42,767 bases of DNA from Chryseobacterium sp. S0630 (GTDB lineage: Bacteria; Bacteroidota; Bacteroidia; Flavobacteriales; Weeksellaceae). The position numbers and the translations under genes were made by a program. Each line of letters begins with the position of its first letter. Position 1 is the stretch's first letter. The stretch is taken from the NCBI RefSeq assembly GCF_024158915.1, contig NZ_JAMZGF010000048.1, positions 1-42,767 on the forward strand, given 5' to 3'. Below are positions 33,216 through 40,515 of the stretch, piece by piece. The notes beneath the pieces were generated by a model. The model worked only from the letters and a program-made list of their open reading frames with translations, made no database searches and was not told the DNA's origin.

Positions 33216-33935
33216 TTACCATTTTGCCAGTCTCTTCAGATAAGCCTGAACTGTATTTTCCAATCCCATATAAAGTGCTTCAGAAACCAAAGCATGACCG
33301 ATAGATACTTCCAAAAGGTTGGGAATGGTATCTGCAAAATATTTCAGGTTTTCTAAGCTCAGATCATGTCCGGCATTGATTCCCAATCCAAATTTAGTAG
33401 CTTCCACTGCAGTATCGTAATAAGGTTTTATGGCCTGTTCTTTATTGATAAGATAATTTTTTGCGTAAGCTTCTGTATATAATTCTATTCTGTCTGCGCC
33501 TGTTTTTGCAGCATATTCTACAAGCTCAGGTAAAGGATCCAGGAAAACAGAAGTACGGATTCCTGCTTTTTTAAATTCTGCAATAATCTCTGTAAGGTAA
33601 TCAAGATGTTTTTTGGTATCCCATCCTGCATTGGAGGTAATAGCATCATCAGCATCCGGTACAAGAGTCACCTGCTCCGGTTTCACTTCCAATACCATAT
33701 CAATAAAATCCTGATGAGGATTTCCTTCAATATTAAACTCAGTCGTAACCAACGGCTTCAGATCATAGACATCTTTTCTTGTGATATGCCTTTCATCAGG
33801 TCTTGGATGGATGGTAATTCCCTGTCCTCCGAATTCCTGAATTTTTACAGCAGCTTCTGTAACACTTGGGGTTTCACCTCCTCTTGCATTTCTTAACGTC
33901 GCAATTTTATTAATGTTTACGCTTAGTTTTGTCAT
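33216..33935 (-). CDS. pdxJ: Pyridoxine 5'-phosphate synthase
   Basis: This 239-aa TIM-barrel enzyme condenses 1-deoxyxylulose 5-phosphate with 3-amino-2-oxopropyl phosphate to give pyridoxine phosphate, in the DXP-dependent vitamin B6 pathway. The N-terminal LSVNINKIATLRNARGG is diagnostic. ITIHPRPDERHI, VTLVPD and LGINAGHDLSLENL supply the other phosphate-binding and catalytic loops. Starting at ATG 33935 gives the normal family length; the 20-codon extension to 33995 is encoded by the agaagttaga repeat. No pdxA or other B6 gene is near. It is flanked on both sides by doublets of the same repeat. Confidence 0.96.
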   Translation of the reverse strand: MTKLSVNINKIATLRNARGGETPSVTEAAVKIQEFGGQGITIHPRPDERHITRKDVYDLKPLVTTEFNIEGNPHQDFIDMVLEVKPEQVTLVPDADDAITSNAGWDTKKHLDYLTEIIAEFKKAGIRTSVFLDPLPELVEYAAKTGADRIELYTEAYAKNYLINKEQAIKPYYDTAVEATKFGLGINAGHDLSLENLKYFADTIPNLLEVSIGHALVSEALYMGLENTVQAYLKRLAKW

Positions 33936-33943
33936 TGTTATTT

Positions 33944-34108
33944 TAGATGTTAGATATGAGAAGTTAGAAGTTAGATGACAAATGGTAATTATCATTTCAC
34001 TACTACACTTTTATACCACTATTAAATTTTACACTTATTATGTTATCTAAACATCAGTTGTAAAGAAGCTTAGCCCCTAACTTCTAATATCTAGTTTCTA
34101 ATTTCTAT
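33944..34108. repeat. Inverted doublet of the agaagttaga repeat between pdxJ and the MscS-type gene
   Basis: tagatgttagatatgagaag and ttagaagttagatgac (33944-33979) face ctaacttctaatatctagtt and tctaatttctat (34077-34108). The right arm overlaps the last four bases of the channel gene. The region between is AT-rich without a gene. Confidence 0.72.
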
Positions 34109-35373
34109 ACTTTAATGCTTACCTGCATTACCTGAAGCTCAAATTCTTTTGAAGCCACCAATAAATGGTCAAAAATATCTGCCTGTATCTGCTCAAAACG
34201 TTCCCATTGGGAATCATTGGCAAAACAGTATATTTCAAGGGGTAGCCCTTGTGGAGTAATCTCCAGCTGACGAACCATTCTGGTTCCGTTTTTATCTATA
34301 TCAGGATCATTTTCAATATATTTCTGTGCATAATATCTGAAAACACCGATATTGGTAAGCTGCCTTCCATTCACTACTTTATCTTTATGCTCCAGACTTT
34401 CCTTTTCTTTTTTGATCTCTGATGCTCTTTCTTCCAGGTAATCCGAAATAAGGTTAATTTCCTTTAAGCGCTCCACATCTTCATCAGTAAGAAACTTAAA
34501 AGAATTAATGTTAAAATAAATTGATTTTTTTATTCTTCGGGTATTAGATTCAGACATCACCTGCATATTCTTGATCTCGGTGGTCATCAAATCATAAGTG
34601 GGAATTGTTGAAACTGTTTTATCAAAATTGGTGATTTTGGTAGTCAGAAGATTGATTTCTGTAATATTTCCTTCGATGCTGTATTTGGGAATACTCACCC
34701 AATCTCCTACTTTTAAATTTTTAGAAGTAGCTACATGCAGACCTGTTACAAACCCCAGAATAGTATCCCTGAAAACCAATACCAGAACAGCTGTAATCGC
34801 CCCCAGACTTCCTACAATAGTTGTTCCCTTGATTCCGAAAATCACACAAAGCCCTACTACAGTAAATATAAAAAGTCCTAAGATTTTTACGGTTTCTGAA
34901 ATGGCATTGAGTGCCATTATTTTATAGAAATCCTGTTTGATGCTGAAATAATTTCTGAAAGCAGTCAGCGATCTGTACAGCATTCCTGCCAATATCAATA
35001 CCAGCCCAAGATTGATACATCTTATGATAAAAATGGTGGTCTTCGGCAATGCATTTTCCGGAAATATAGATCCCTGGATCCCAGCTACAGCAATCAACGC
35101 AGCAAAATGAGCTACTGAATTGGTGATCTTCGACTGGTAAACAGATTTTAAAATGGGAAATTTCTGTTCATTATGAAATAACCTGAACACAGAATTGATA
35201 ATGAATTTAAAGATAAAATCAGTAATAAAAAACAGGACAAGAAGTAAGCTCAGTTTTACAATAATATGAAATACCCAATCCAGCCCGGAGGGTGATATCT
35301 GGGTAATATAAATGTAAAGCTGTTCGCTCAGCTCCTGTATAAAGTTTTTGGTTTCTTGTAATTGGTCATTCAT
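34105..35373 (-). CDS. MscS-family mechanosensitive ion channel (YbdG-like)
   Basis: This 422-aa inner-membrane protein has about five predicted helices in residues 25-200. The pore-lining helix and beta domain follow: GSLGAITAVLVLVFRDTILGFVTGLHVATSKNLKVGDWV, then FDKTVSTIPTYDLMTTEIKN. The cytoplasmic tail contains an added helical segment rich in Glu/Lys (EERASEIKKEKESLEHKD), as in YbdG-type channels. The role should be release of solutes on osmotic downshock. A taaatttg box ends five bases before the ATG, so the transcript may be leaderless. The gene is monocistronic. Confidence 0.92.
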   Translation of the reverse strand: MNDQLQETKNFIQELSEQLYIYITQISPSGLDWVFHIIVKLSLLLVLFFITDFIFKFIINSVFRLFHNEQKFPILKSVYQSKITNSVAHFAALIAVAGIQGSIFPENALPKTTIFIIRCINLGLVLILAGMLYRSLTAFRNYFSIKQDFYKIMALNAISETVKILGLFIFTVVGLCVIFGIKGTTIVGSLGAITAVLVLVFRDTILGFVTGLHVATSKNLKVGDWVSIPKYSIEGNITEINLLTTKITNFDKTVSTIPTYDLMTTEIKNMQVMSESNTRRIKKSIYFNINSFKFLTDEDVERLKEINLISDYLEERASEIKKEKESLEHKDKVVNGRQLTNIGVFRYYAQKYIENDPDIDKNGTRMVRQLEITPQGLPLEIYCFANDSQWERFEQIQADIFDHLLVASKEFELQVMQVSIKV

Positions 35374-35378
35374 TACAG

Positions 35379-35386
35379 CAAATTTA
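35379..35386 (-). promoter_or_regulatory. TAnnTTTG -7 box for the MscS-type gene
   Basis: The minus-strand sequence is taaatttg, separated from the ATG at 35373 by five bases. No -33 TTG is evident. Confidence 0.5.
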
Positions 35387-35605
35387 TGAAATTAAGAATC
35401 ATCATTTTACTATTCATAATCAATTTTCATCCCAAAAAGTATTATCCGGAAAATTTCATATAAAAAAAAATCGTGAACTCAACTTTAAAATATCAAATCT
35501 TCCACAACCCTTGATTATAAATGAAAAATAAACTACAAATAACCAGTTTAAGTAACAAATATTAAAATAAATTACAATTTAAGTGTTTTAATATTAAAAA
35601 TTTAT

Positions 35606-35613
35606 TAAATTTG
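35606..35613 (+). promoter_or_regulatory. TAnnTTTG -7 box for the carboxypeptidase-regulatory-like lipoprotein
   Basis: taaatttg lies 32 bases before the ATG at 35646. The 35374-35645 gap is otherwise AT-rich and shows no gene. Confidence 0.5.
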
Positions 35614-35645
35614 GTTAAAACTAAACCCATCAAAATCAATTAAAT

Positions 35646-36830
35646 ATGAGACAAAATTACTTGTTCATCGTACTATGCAGCCTTGTGCTCTTAGTAAACT
35701 GTAAAGGAGGTGATGACTCAATGAGCCCAGAAGATTCCAAAAAAGTACCCACTGGAACTATAGAAGGTAAAGTATTTGCTAAAAACGGAACAAAACCCAT
35801 TGGCGGTGCCACTGTATTCACTATTGATAGCAAAAATCAGGTCTATCACACCTATTCCAATACCGATGGTACATTCAGCCTTACTGCACCTGAAGGAAAT
35901 ACGACTCTTCACATTCAGACTGGGAACGGTCTTAATTTCAGAACAGAGATTCCTGTTACGGTAAAAAAGGATGAAACAACCACTGTTCCCACCAAAGATT
36001 CAAAGCTGAATCAGATAGCAAAAATAGCTTATGTAGAAGGCAGTTATGACGAAATAGAATCTATTATTACAAGTCTTGGGTATACGGCGACAGAAATCAG
36101 CTATCACGATTTAAAAAATTTCAACACCATTTCTCAGTATGATATTATTTTCCTGAACTGTGGTTCGCGTAATTTGACACAGACGGGAACTAATAATCCG
36201 GGTAACGATGTTTCTGTTTTCAATAATCTCTCTACTTTTATCACGAATGGCGGAAGCATTTACAGTTCAGACTGGGCAGCAGCGTATCTGGTAGGAGGAG
36301 ATAAAAACGCTCCCTATTGCGGTGTTTATGGAGGATTTCTCGATCTTCCAAAAATTTGTTTTAATACCAATGGAAATGTCGCTATGTATAACAACTGTAG
36401 TGTTTCCAATACGGCTATGGCGTCAGCAATAGGATTTAATACATTAAATATTCAATATGATCAACCTTTGTGGCAAAAAATCCAGCATTATGATCCTTTG
36501 TTCTGGGAAGTATTGGTACAGAAAGATAATGAACCTCTGATGATAAGAACCAATAAGTATGTGGATACAACAGCTCCTAAGATCACAGTAGGAACATCTT
36601 TAAACAATAACCATATGACGATCTGCCATCATACAGCCAATGGAAACACTGTTACCATTACCATTAATCAGAATGCGTGGAATGCTCATCAGGCACACGG
36701 CGATTATATGGGATCATGTTCAGGAACTACCAATAGCGGAAATATCTATTATACTACATTCCATAACCATGCAAGTGGAAATATCGGTAAAACAGGACCG
36801 ATTCTGGAATACGTAATCTTAAATTTGTAA
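35646..36830 (+). CDS. Lipoprotein with carboxypeptidase-regulatory-like and GATase-like domains
   Basis: This 394-aa lipoprotein has its lipid cysteine at C19 (LLVNC), and the mature start KGGDDSMSPED is acidic as in surface-exported flavobacterial lipoproteins. Residues ~36-105 form a beta sandwich of the carboxypeptidase-regulatory type (GTIEGKVFAKNGTKPIGGAT...GTFSLTAPEG). Residues ~118-260 look like a class I glutamine-amidotransferase or ThuA-like fold (IAKIAYVEGSYDEIESIITSLGY, FLNCGSRN, GGSIYSSDWAAAYLVGG). Around residues 321-356 an ICHHTANGNTVTITI...NAHQAHGDYMGSC motif is inserted before the last strands (GPILEYVILNL). No enzymatic role is assigned. Confidence 0.8.
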   Translation: MRQNYLFIVLCSLVLLVNCKGGDDSMSPEDSKKVPTGTIEGKVFAKNGTKPIGGATVFTIDSKNQVYHTYSNTDGTFSLTAPEGNTTLHIQTGNGLNFRTEIPVTVKKDETTTVPTKDSKLNQIAKIAYVEGSYDEIESIITSLGYTATEISYHDLKNFNTISQYDIIFLNCGSRNLTQTGTNNPGNDVSVFNNLSTFITNGGSIYSSDWAAAYLVGGDKNAPYCGVYGGFLDLPKICFNTNGNVAMYNNCSVSNTAMASAIGFNTLNIQYDQPLWQKIQHYDPLFWEVLVQKDNEPLMIRTNKYVDTTAPKITVGTSLNNNHMTICHHTANGNTVTITINQNAWNAHQAHGDYMGSCSGTTNSGNIYYTTFHNHASGNIGKTGPILEYVILNL

Positions 36831-36853
36831 TAAAATTTTATAACTCAGTTCTC

Positions 36854-36884
36854 AAAGTGGCTTTTTATAAGGCCACTTTTTTTA
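36854..36884 (+). terminator. Intrinsic terminator after the 35646-36830 lipoprotein gene
   Basis: aaagtggc (36854-36861) pairs with gccacttt (36872-36879) over a 10-nt loop, followed by a T run. Confidence 0.88.
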
Positions 36885-36909
36885 TATTGCATGTATATTT
36901 TTTAAAAGA

Positions 36910-37401
36910 ATGGATACAACAATTATTAATATTTTCTGCCTTATTCTCTTATTTATTGGAATATTGGGAACTTTTCTTCCGGTATTGCCTGGTCTTTTGC
37001 TGAGTATCTGCGGACTGTTGATCTATAAATTCGGGACGGATGCTGATCTTTCCATGGTTTATATATGGGCATTCGGAATTCTTACGCTTGCTTCTGTAGT
37101 GTTAAGTTATGTAATTCCGGCAAAGACCAACAGAAAGTATGGAGGTACGCGTTGGGGAAGTATTGGTTCTGTCATTGGAACTATTGTTGGGATATTTATT
37201 CCGATCCCGTTGGGATTTCTGATAGGAATGTTTGCTGGTGTATTTATTGGTGAGTTACTTCACGACAGCAAGGATATGAATAAAGCCTTACGATCCACTA
37301 AAGGAGCGCTGATTGGATTCATTTATGGAACCGGATTCAGTTTTGTGGTAGGAGTGGCAATGTTTTTGGTAGTATTACTTAATATGTTTAACGTCATTTA
37401 A
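36910..37401 (+). CDS. DUF456 membrane protein
   Basis: This 163-aa protein has about five predicted helices and many glycines. IFCLILLFIGILGTFLPVLPGLLLSICGLLIYKF at the start, AKTNRKYGGTRWGSIGSVIGTIVGIF and GFLIGMFAGVFIGELLHDSKDMNKALRSTKGALIGF in the middle are the DUF456 pattern. The glycine-zipper-like centre suggests tight helix packing in the inner membrane. Function is unknown. A lipoprotein gene follows 16 bp downstream, so they are likely co-transcribed. Confidence 0.9.
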   Translation: MDTTIINIFCLILLFIGILGTFLPVLPGLLLSICGLLIYKFGTDADLSMVYIWAFGILTLASVVLSYVIPAKTNRKYGGTRWGSIGSVIGTIVGIFIPIPLGFLIGMFAGVFIGELLHDSKDMNKALRSTKGALIGFIYGTGFSFVVGVAMFLVVLLNMFNVI

Positions 37402-37417
37402 TTAAATATAAGAAACT

Positions 37418-37927
37418 ATGTTCCATAAAATTGTCATACTCAGTCTGGGAATATTTGCATTAACAGGATGTGATGCCCAAAAGAAATCCAGGATTAATAC
37501 AAAAACTACTGAAATGTCCACAGGTACAAAAACAACAAGCTCTCATAATCAGAAAGACGGTGTTATATACCTGACTGAAGGAGAAAATAAGTTTTTACGA
37601 GAATACCAGATGAATGTGACATTCAAAGGAGTTTCTGAAGACAGCCGTTGTCCTGAAGGAGCCCAATGTATATGGGCGGGTGTTGCTCTTGCACAGGTGG
37701 AAGTAATGGGAACATCTACCCGACCAATGACTCTGAACCTTGCAAGCGCAGATTATCCGGCAAGAAATTATCATCAGTCGACAGAATTCAACGGATATAC
37801 CATTACATTACAGGACATCGCTCCTTATCCCAAGTCACAAGACGGAACAAAAGCATTAGCCGGAAAATATAAAATCGGAATTACGATAAAAAAAGCAGAT
37901 CAATCTGCCGATTCTACCAGGAAATAG
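37418..37927 (+). CDS. Small predicted lipoprotein with RCP/CIWAG motif
   Basis: This 169-aa lipoprotein is lipidated at C18 (LTGC). A polar, Lys/Thr/Ser-rich linker covers residues 20-48. The single beta domain carries VTFKGVSEDSRCPEGAQC and IWAGVALAQVEV, a paired-Cys signature seen in many unnamed Bacteroidota lipoproteins. Later strands are NGYTITLQDIAPYP and AGKYKIGITI. No catalytic motif is visible. The coding end overlaps the convergent ung gene by 14 bp. Confidence 0.82.
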   Translation: MFHKIVILSLGIFALTGCDAQKKSRINTKTTEMSTGTKTTSSHNQKDGVIYLTEGENKFLREYQMNVTFKGVSEDSRCPEGAQCIWAGVALAQVEVMGTSTRPMTLNLASADYPARNYHQSTEFNGYTITLQDIAPYPKSQDGTKALAGKYKIGITIKKADQSADSTRK

Positions 37928-38555
37928 GCTTCTTCCCTTTGGAAACAAGATATTCATTAATTTTTGAGAAAGGCTTGCTTCCAAAAAAACCTCTGTACAC
38001 AGAAAAAGGAGAAGGGTGTGCCGATTTAATAATAAAATGTTTAGCCGGATCTATGAGTTCGGCTTTTTTTTGTGCAAAAGCACCCCATAAAACAAAAACC
38101 ACATTCTCTTTTTTATCTGAAATTTCTTTAATGATAAAGTTGGTGAATTTTTCCCAGCCAAGGTCTTTATGAGAGTTCGGTGTATGCGCACGAACCGTTA
38201 ACGTAGCATTCAGTAATAAAACGCCCTGTTTTCCCCAGTCATCAAGTTCTTTAGAAGTTCTTACCACTCCCAAATCATCTTTCAGTTCAATAAAAATATT
38301 TTTCAGTGATGGCGGTGCAGCAACCTGCTCAGAAACAGAGAAACACAAACCATTCGCCTGATAATCATTATGATAAGGATCCTGACCAATAATCACCACT
38401 TCAACATCATCAAAAGCTGTAAGTTCCAATGCTCTGAAAATCTGATTCTTTGGTGGAAAAACTTTGGTTGTTGCATATTCATTCTTCACTTTCTCCCAAA
38501 GGGTGGTAAAGTATTCCGTACTCTTTATCGGGGCTAAAATTTCTGTCCAGGTCAT
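37914..38555 (-). CDS. ung: Uracil-DNA glycosylase, family 1
   Basis: This 213-aa enzyme removes uracil from DNA at the start of base-excision repair. The catalytic water-activating loop is VVIIGQDPYHNDYQANGLCFSV, with the Asp in GQDPYH. GKQGVLLLNATLTV carries the uracil-binding Asn, and AHPSPFSVYRGFFGSKPFSK is the DNA-intercalation loop with its catalytic His. Length is normal for the family. A tatttttg box ends four bases before the ATG, suggesting a leaderless mRNA. The 3' end overlaps the convergent lipoprotein gene by 14 bp. Confidence 0.98.
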   Translation of the reverse strand: MTWTEILAPIKSTEYFTTLWEKVKNEYATTKVFPPKNQIFRALELTAFDDVEVVIIGQDPYHNDYQANGLCFSVSEQVAAPPSLKNIFIELKDDLGVVRTSKELDDWGKQGVLLLNATLTVRAHTPNSHKDLGWEKFTNFIIKEISDKKENVVFVLWGAFAQKKAELIDPAKHFIIKSAHPSPFSVYRGFFGSKPFSKINEYLVSKGKKPISW

Positions 38556-38559
38556 AGTG

Positions 38560-38567
38560 CAAAAATA
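38560..38567 (-). promoter_or_regulatory. TAnnTTTG -7 box for ung
   Basis: The minus-strand reading is tatttttg; four bases separate it from the ATG at 38555. Confidence 0.5.
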
Positions 38568-38596
38568 ATAATATTAAAATAAAATAAGAGCCTTCA

Positions 38597-39613
38597 TTAT
38601 ACTTTAAATATCTTCACTTTTCTTTCAATCAGCATATACGAAAAATAGGACAGCAATAATGAAAAGGAGATTAATAACAGATTATTAAGATGATAAGAAT
38701 TTACAATAACGAAATTTTGTTTCTTCACCATATAATGGATGATGTATAATGAGTAAGAAATATTTCCTAAAAAATACACCGCTTTAGTTTCTAAAAATAC
38801 TTTCAGATAATTTGACTTTCCTTCATACAGATATTTGATCATCAATGCTGATAATAAAGGGATAAACAAGAGCCCTTTTTCAATAAATAACATGAACACA
38901 AACAATAGGAGAATGATATAAAGGATCAGGTTTTCTTTCTTCATTTTAAATGGTGGCAGAAGAGCAATTCCAATTCCAAGAAAATAGGAAGAAACCGTTC
39001 TTAGCAGAGAAACCAGTCCGTAAGGAAGATCAAGATATCTTGGTGATTGCCCTACTTGCATTGGATGTTCAGAACCTATATATAAATGATCGGGAATATA
39101 AGGAAGTGCAAACCTCAAAACTAAACTGGCAATAATTAAAATTTCGCTACGTATTTTATAATGCAGGACAAGCCATAGCATAAAAGGGAATATTAAATAA
39201 CAAACCCATTCGGTACTTAGTGACCAATAGACCACATTCAGCAGATAATCAGGATTAAAAAAACATTGTAACAAACTGGCATTAATAAGAAATCCTGCTA
39301 CAGAAGTCTTCATTAAAAACAAGGCAATAAAAACAACCGATACAATATAGACCGGGTAAATTCTGTTGACTCTCTTTTTATAAAAAACTTCTATTGTTTT
39401 ATAATTCAGATTTTTAAATTTATCAGAGTAAGAAACCGTCAGTAAGAAAGCACTCAGCACAAAAAATATATCAACCGCTACATACCCCTTTCCTACTATA
39501 TCCTGAATGAATTCATTCCTAAAAAAACTAAAATGAAAAAACGCTACCCATAATGCAACAATCCCTCTAAGTCCCGTTAAAGATTTTATTTCATTTTTCA
39601 TATGTAATTTCAA
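38597..39613 (-). CDS. Acyltransferase family 3 membrane protein (OafA/YrhL-like)
   Basis: This integral membrane protein of 338 aa has about ten predicted helices. SLTGLRGIVALWVAFFHFSFF holds the conserved Arg and the active-site His near residue 26, and GYVAVDIFFVLSAFLLTVSY is the second family motif. SLSTEWVCYLIFPFMLWL and GNISYSLYIIHYMVKK follow at the expected places. Such enzymes O-acetylate or otherwise acylate sugars of surface polysaccharides or lipids. No polysaccharide genes are adjacent, so the acceptor is unknown. An in-frame ATG four codons downstream (39601) is an equally possible start. Confidence 0.9.
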   Translation of the reverse strand: MKLHMKNEIKSLTGLRGIVALWVAFFHFSFFRNEFIQDIVGKGYVAVDIFFVLSAFLLTVSYSDKFKNLNYKTIEVFYKKRVNRIYPVYIVSVVFIALFLMKTSVAGFLINASLLQCFFNPDYLLNVVYWSLSTEWVCYLIFPFMLWLVLHYKIRSEILIIASLVLRFALPYIPDHLYIGSEHPMQVGQSPRYLDLPYGLVSLLRTVSSYFLGIGIALLPPFKMKKENLILYIILLLFVFMLFIEKGLLFIPLLSALMIKYLYEGKSNYLKVFLETKAVYFLGNISYSLYIIHYMVKKQNFVIVNSYHLNNLLLISFSLLLSYFSYMLIERKVKIFKV

Positions 39614-39649
39614 TCGGTGATAAAGATAGAGAAAAACCTGTTAGATTTC

Positions 39650-40171
39650 TTACGGATGATTACCGGATAGCCTTCTCAAACTAAAAATAATATTATCCGG
39701 AAACCCTTCATCTTCTTTTCCTTCTTCCAAAACAAAATGATGTTTTACAAGAAGTCCTTTTGAATTTTCATTGAATGTATTGGTAATGGCTACTATTTCC
39801 TGTAAAAGGAGTTCGTTAAATCCATACTCTACTACCGCATTCAAAGCTTCAGACATAATCCCCTGTCTGTGATACTCTGGTAACAGTTCATAGCCAACTT
39901 CTGCTGTTTTCCGGTCTTCAGAAAAATTCCAGAGACAGATGGTTCCGATAAGATGAGACTGATCTTTTAAAGAAATTCCCCAATAGACCGTTTGATTATT
40001 TTGAGTTCTTTGCTTAATCGTCAAAATAAACTGAAGCGCATCATAGTTGGTCTTTGGTGAAACTCTTTTCACAAATTTATTGACTTCCGGATTGCCTCGG
40101 ATTTTTAAAATATCTTCTGTATTATTTTCATTGATTCCTTTTAAAATCAATCTTGAGGTTTCTAGTTTCAC
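39650..40171 (-). CDS. GNAT N-acetyltransferase (RimJ/RimL-like)
   Basis: This 173-aa protein has the RimJ/RimL layout: LETSRLILKGINENNTEDIL at the start, LIGTICLWNFSEDRKTAEVGYELLPEYHRQGIMSEAL with the acetyl-CoA-binding Q-x-x-G-x-x/A-like loop, and ITNTFNENSKGLLVKHHFVLEEG near the end. Relatives acetylate N-terminal amines of proteins or small substrates. The only start that keeps the first strand is GTG at 40171. A tacatttg box ends four bases upstream, so the mRNA may be leaderless. It is about 8 kb from the graspetide genes, and nothing links it to them. Confidence 0.9.
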   Translation of the reverse strand: MKLETSRLILKGINENNTEDILKIRGNPEVNKFVKRVSPKTNYDALQFILTIKQRTQNNQTVYWGISLKDQSHLIGTICLWNFSEDRKTAEVGYELLPEYHRQGIMSEALNAVVEYGFNELLLQEIVAITNTFNENSKGLLVKHHFVLEEGKEDEGFPDNIIFSLRRLSGNHP

Positions 40172-40175
40172 ATCT

Positions 40176-40183
40176 CAAATGTA
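40176..40183 (-). promoter_or_regulatory. TAnnTTTG -7 box for the GNAT gene
   Basis: The minus-strand sequence is tacatttg; four bases separate it from the GTG start at 40171. Confidence 0.5.
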
Positions 40184-40503
40184 ATAAAAAGAATATCATA
40201 AATTTTCATAAGCATAAAGGTTATTGCATTCTATTACTTATTTTGAGTAATCAAAGCAATACGACTAAATCACTGATGAAGCAGAAGAATAACCGAATCG
40301 CTTAGAAAGAATCAATGTATTGATTCCACTCTTTGCTTCCTTAAAGGGATAAGGGTTAGTAATAAAAACTTTGCGTTAAAAAAAATTGATCTTTTTTGAA
40401 GTTTTAAAATTTTTAATAAAAAAAAGGAACTCCATAATCATCAAATTCACAGTTAATTTATTCTGTAAATCTCTCAGATATACGTAATAATCAAAATTCT
40501 CAC
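40184..40503. other. AT-rich divergent gap without a recognisable gene
   Basis: The 344-bp gap between the GNAT and MutS2 genes contains the -7 boxes at its two ends. A perfect 8-bp inverted repeat, gaatcaat/attgattc (40309-40326), is separated by two bases and may be an operator-like site or chance. Long A and T runs fill the rest. I see no tRNA, small gene or terminator. Confidence 0.4.
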
Positions 40504-40511
40504 TAAATTTG
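40504..40511 (+). promoter_or_regulatory. TAnnTTTG -7 box for the MutS2 gene
   Basis: taaatttg ends four bases before the GTG at 40516. Confidence 0.5.
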
Positions 40512-40515
40512 CACT

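Noticed and set aside
39650..40171. GNAT gene as the acetyltransferase (MvdB-like) of the graspetide cluster
   Set aside because: It is about 8 kb away, has its own promoter and looks like a RimJ/RimL enzyme.
40309..40326. Operator site from the gaatcaat/attgattc inverted repeat
   Set aside because: A single short AT-rich palindrome in a long AT-rich gap with no linked regulator; kept only as a remark.
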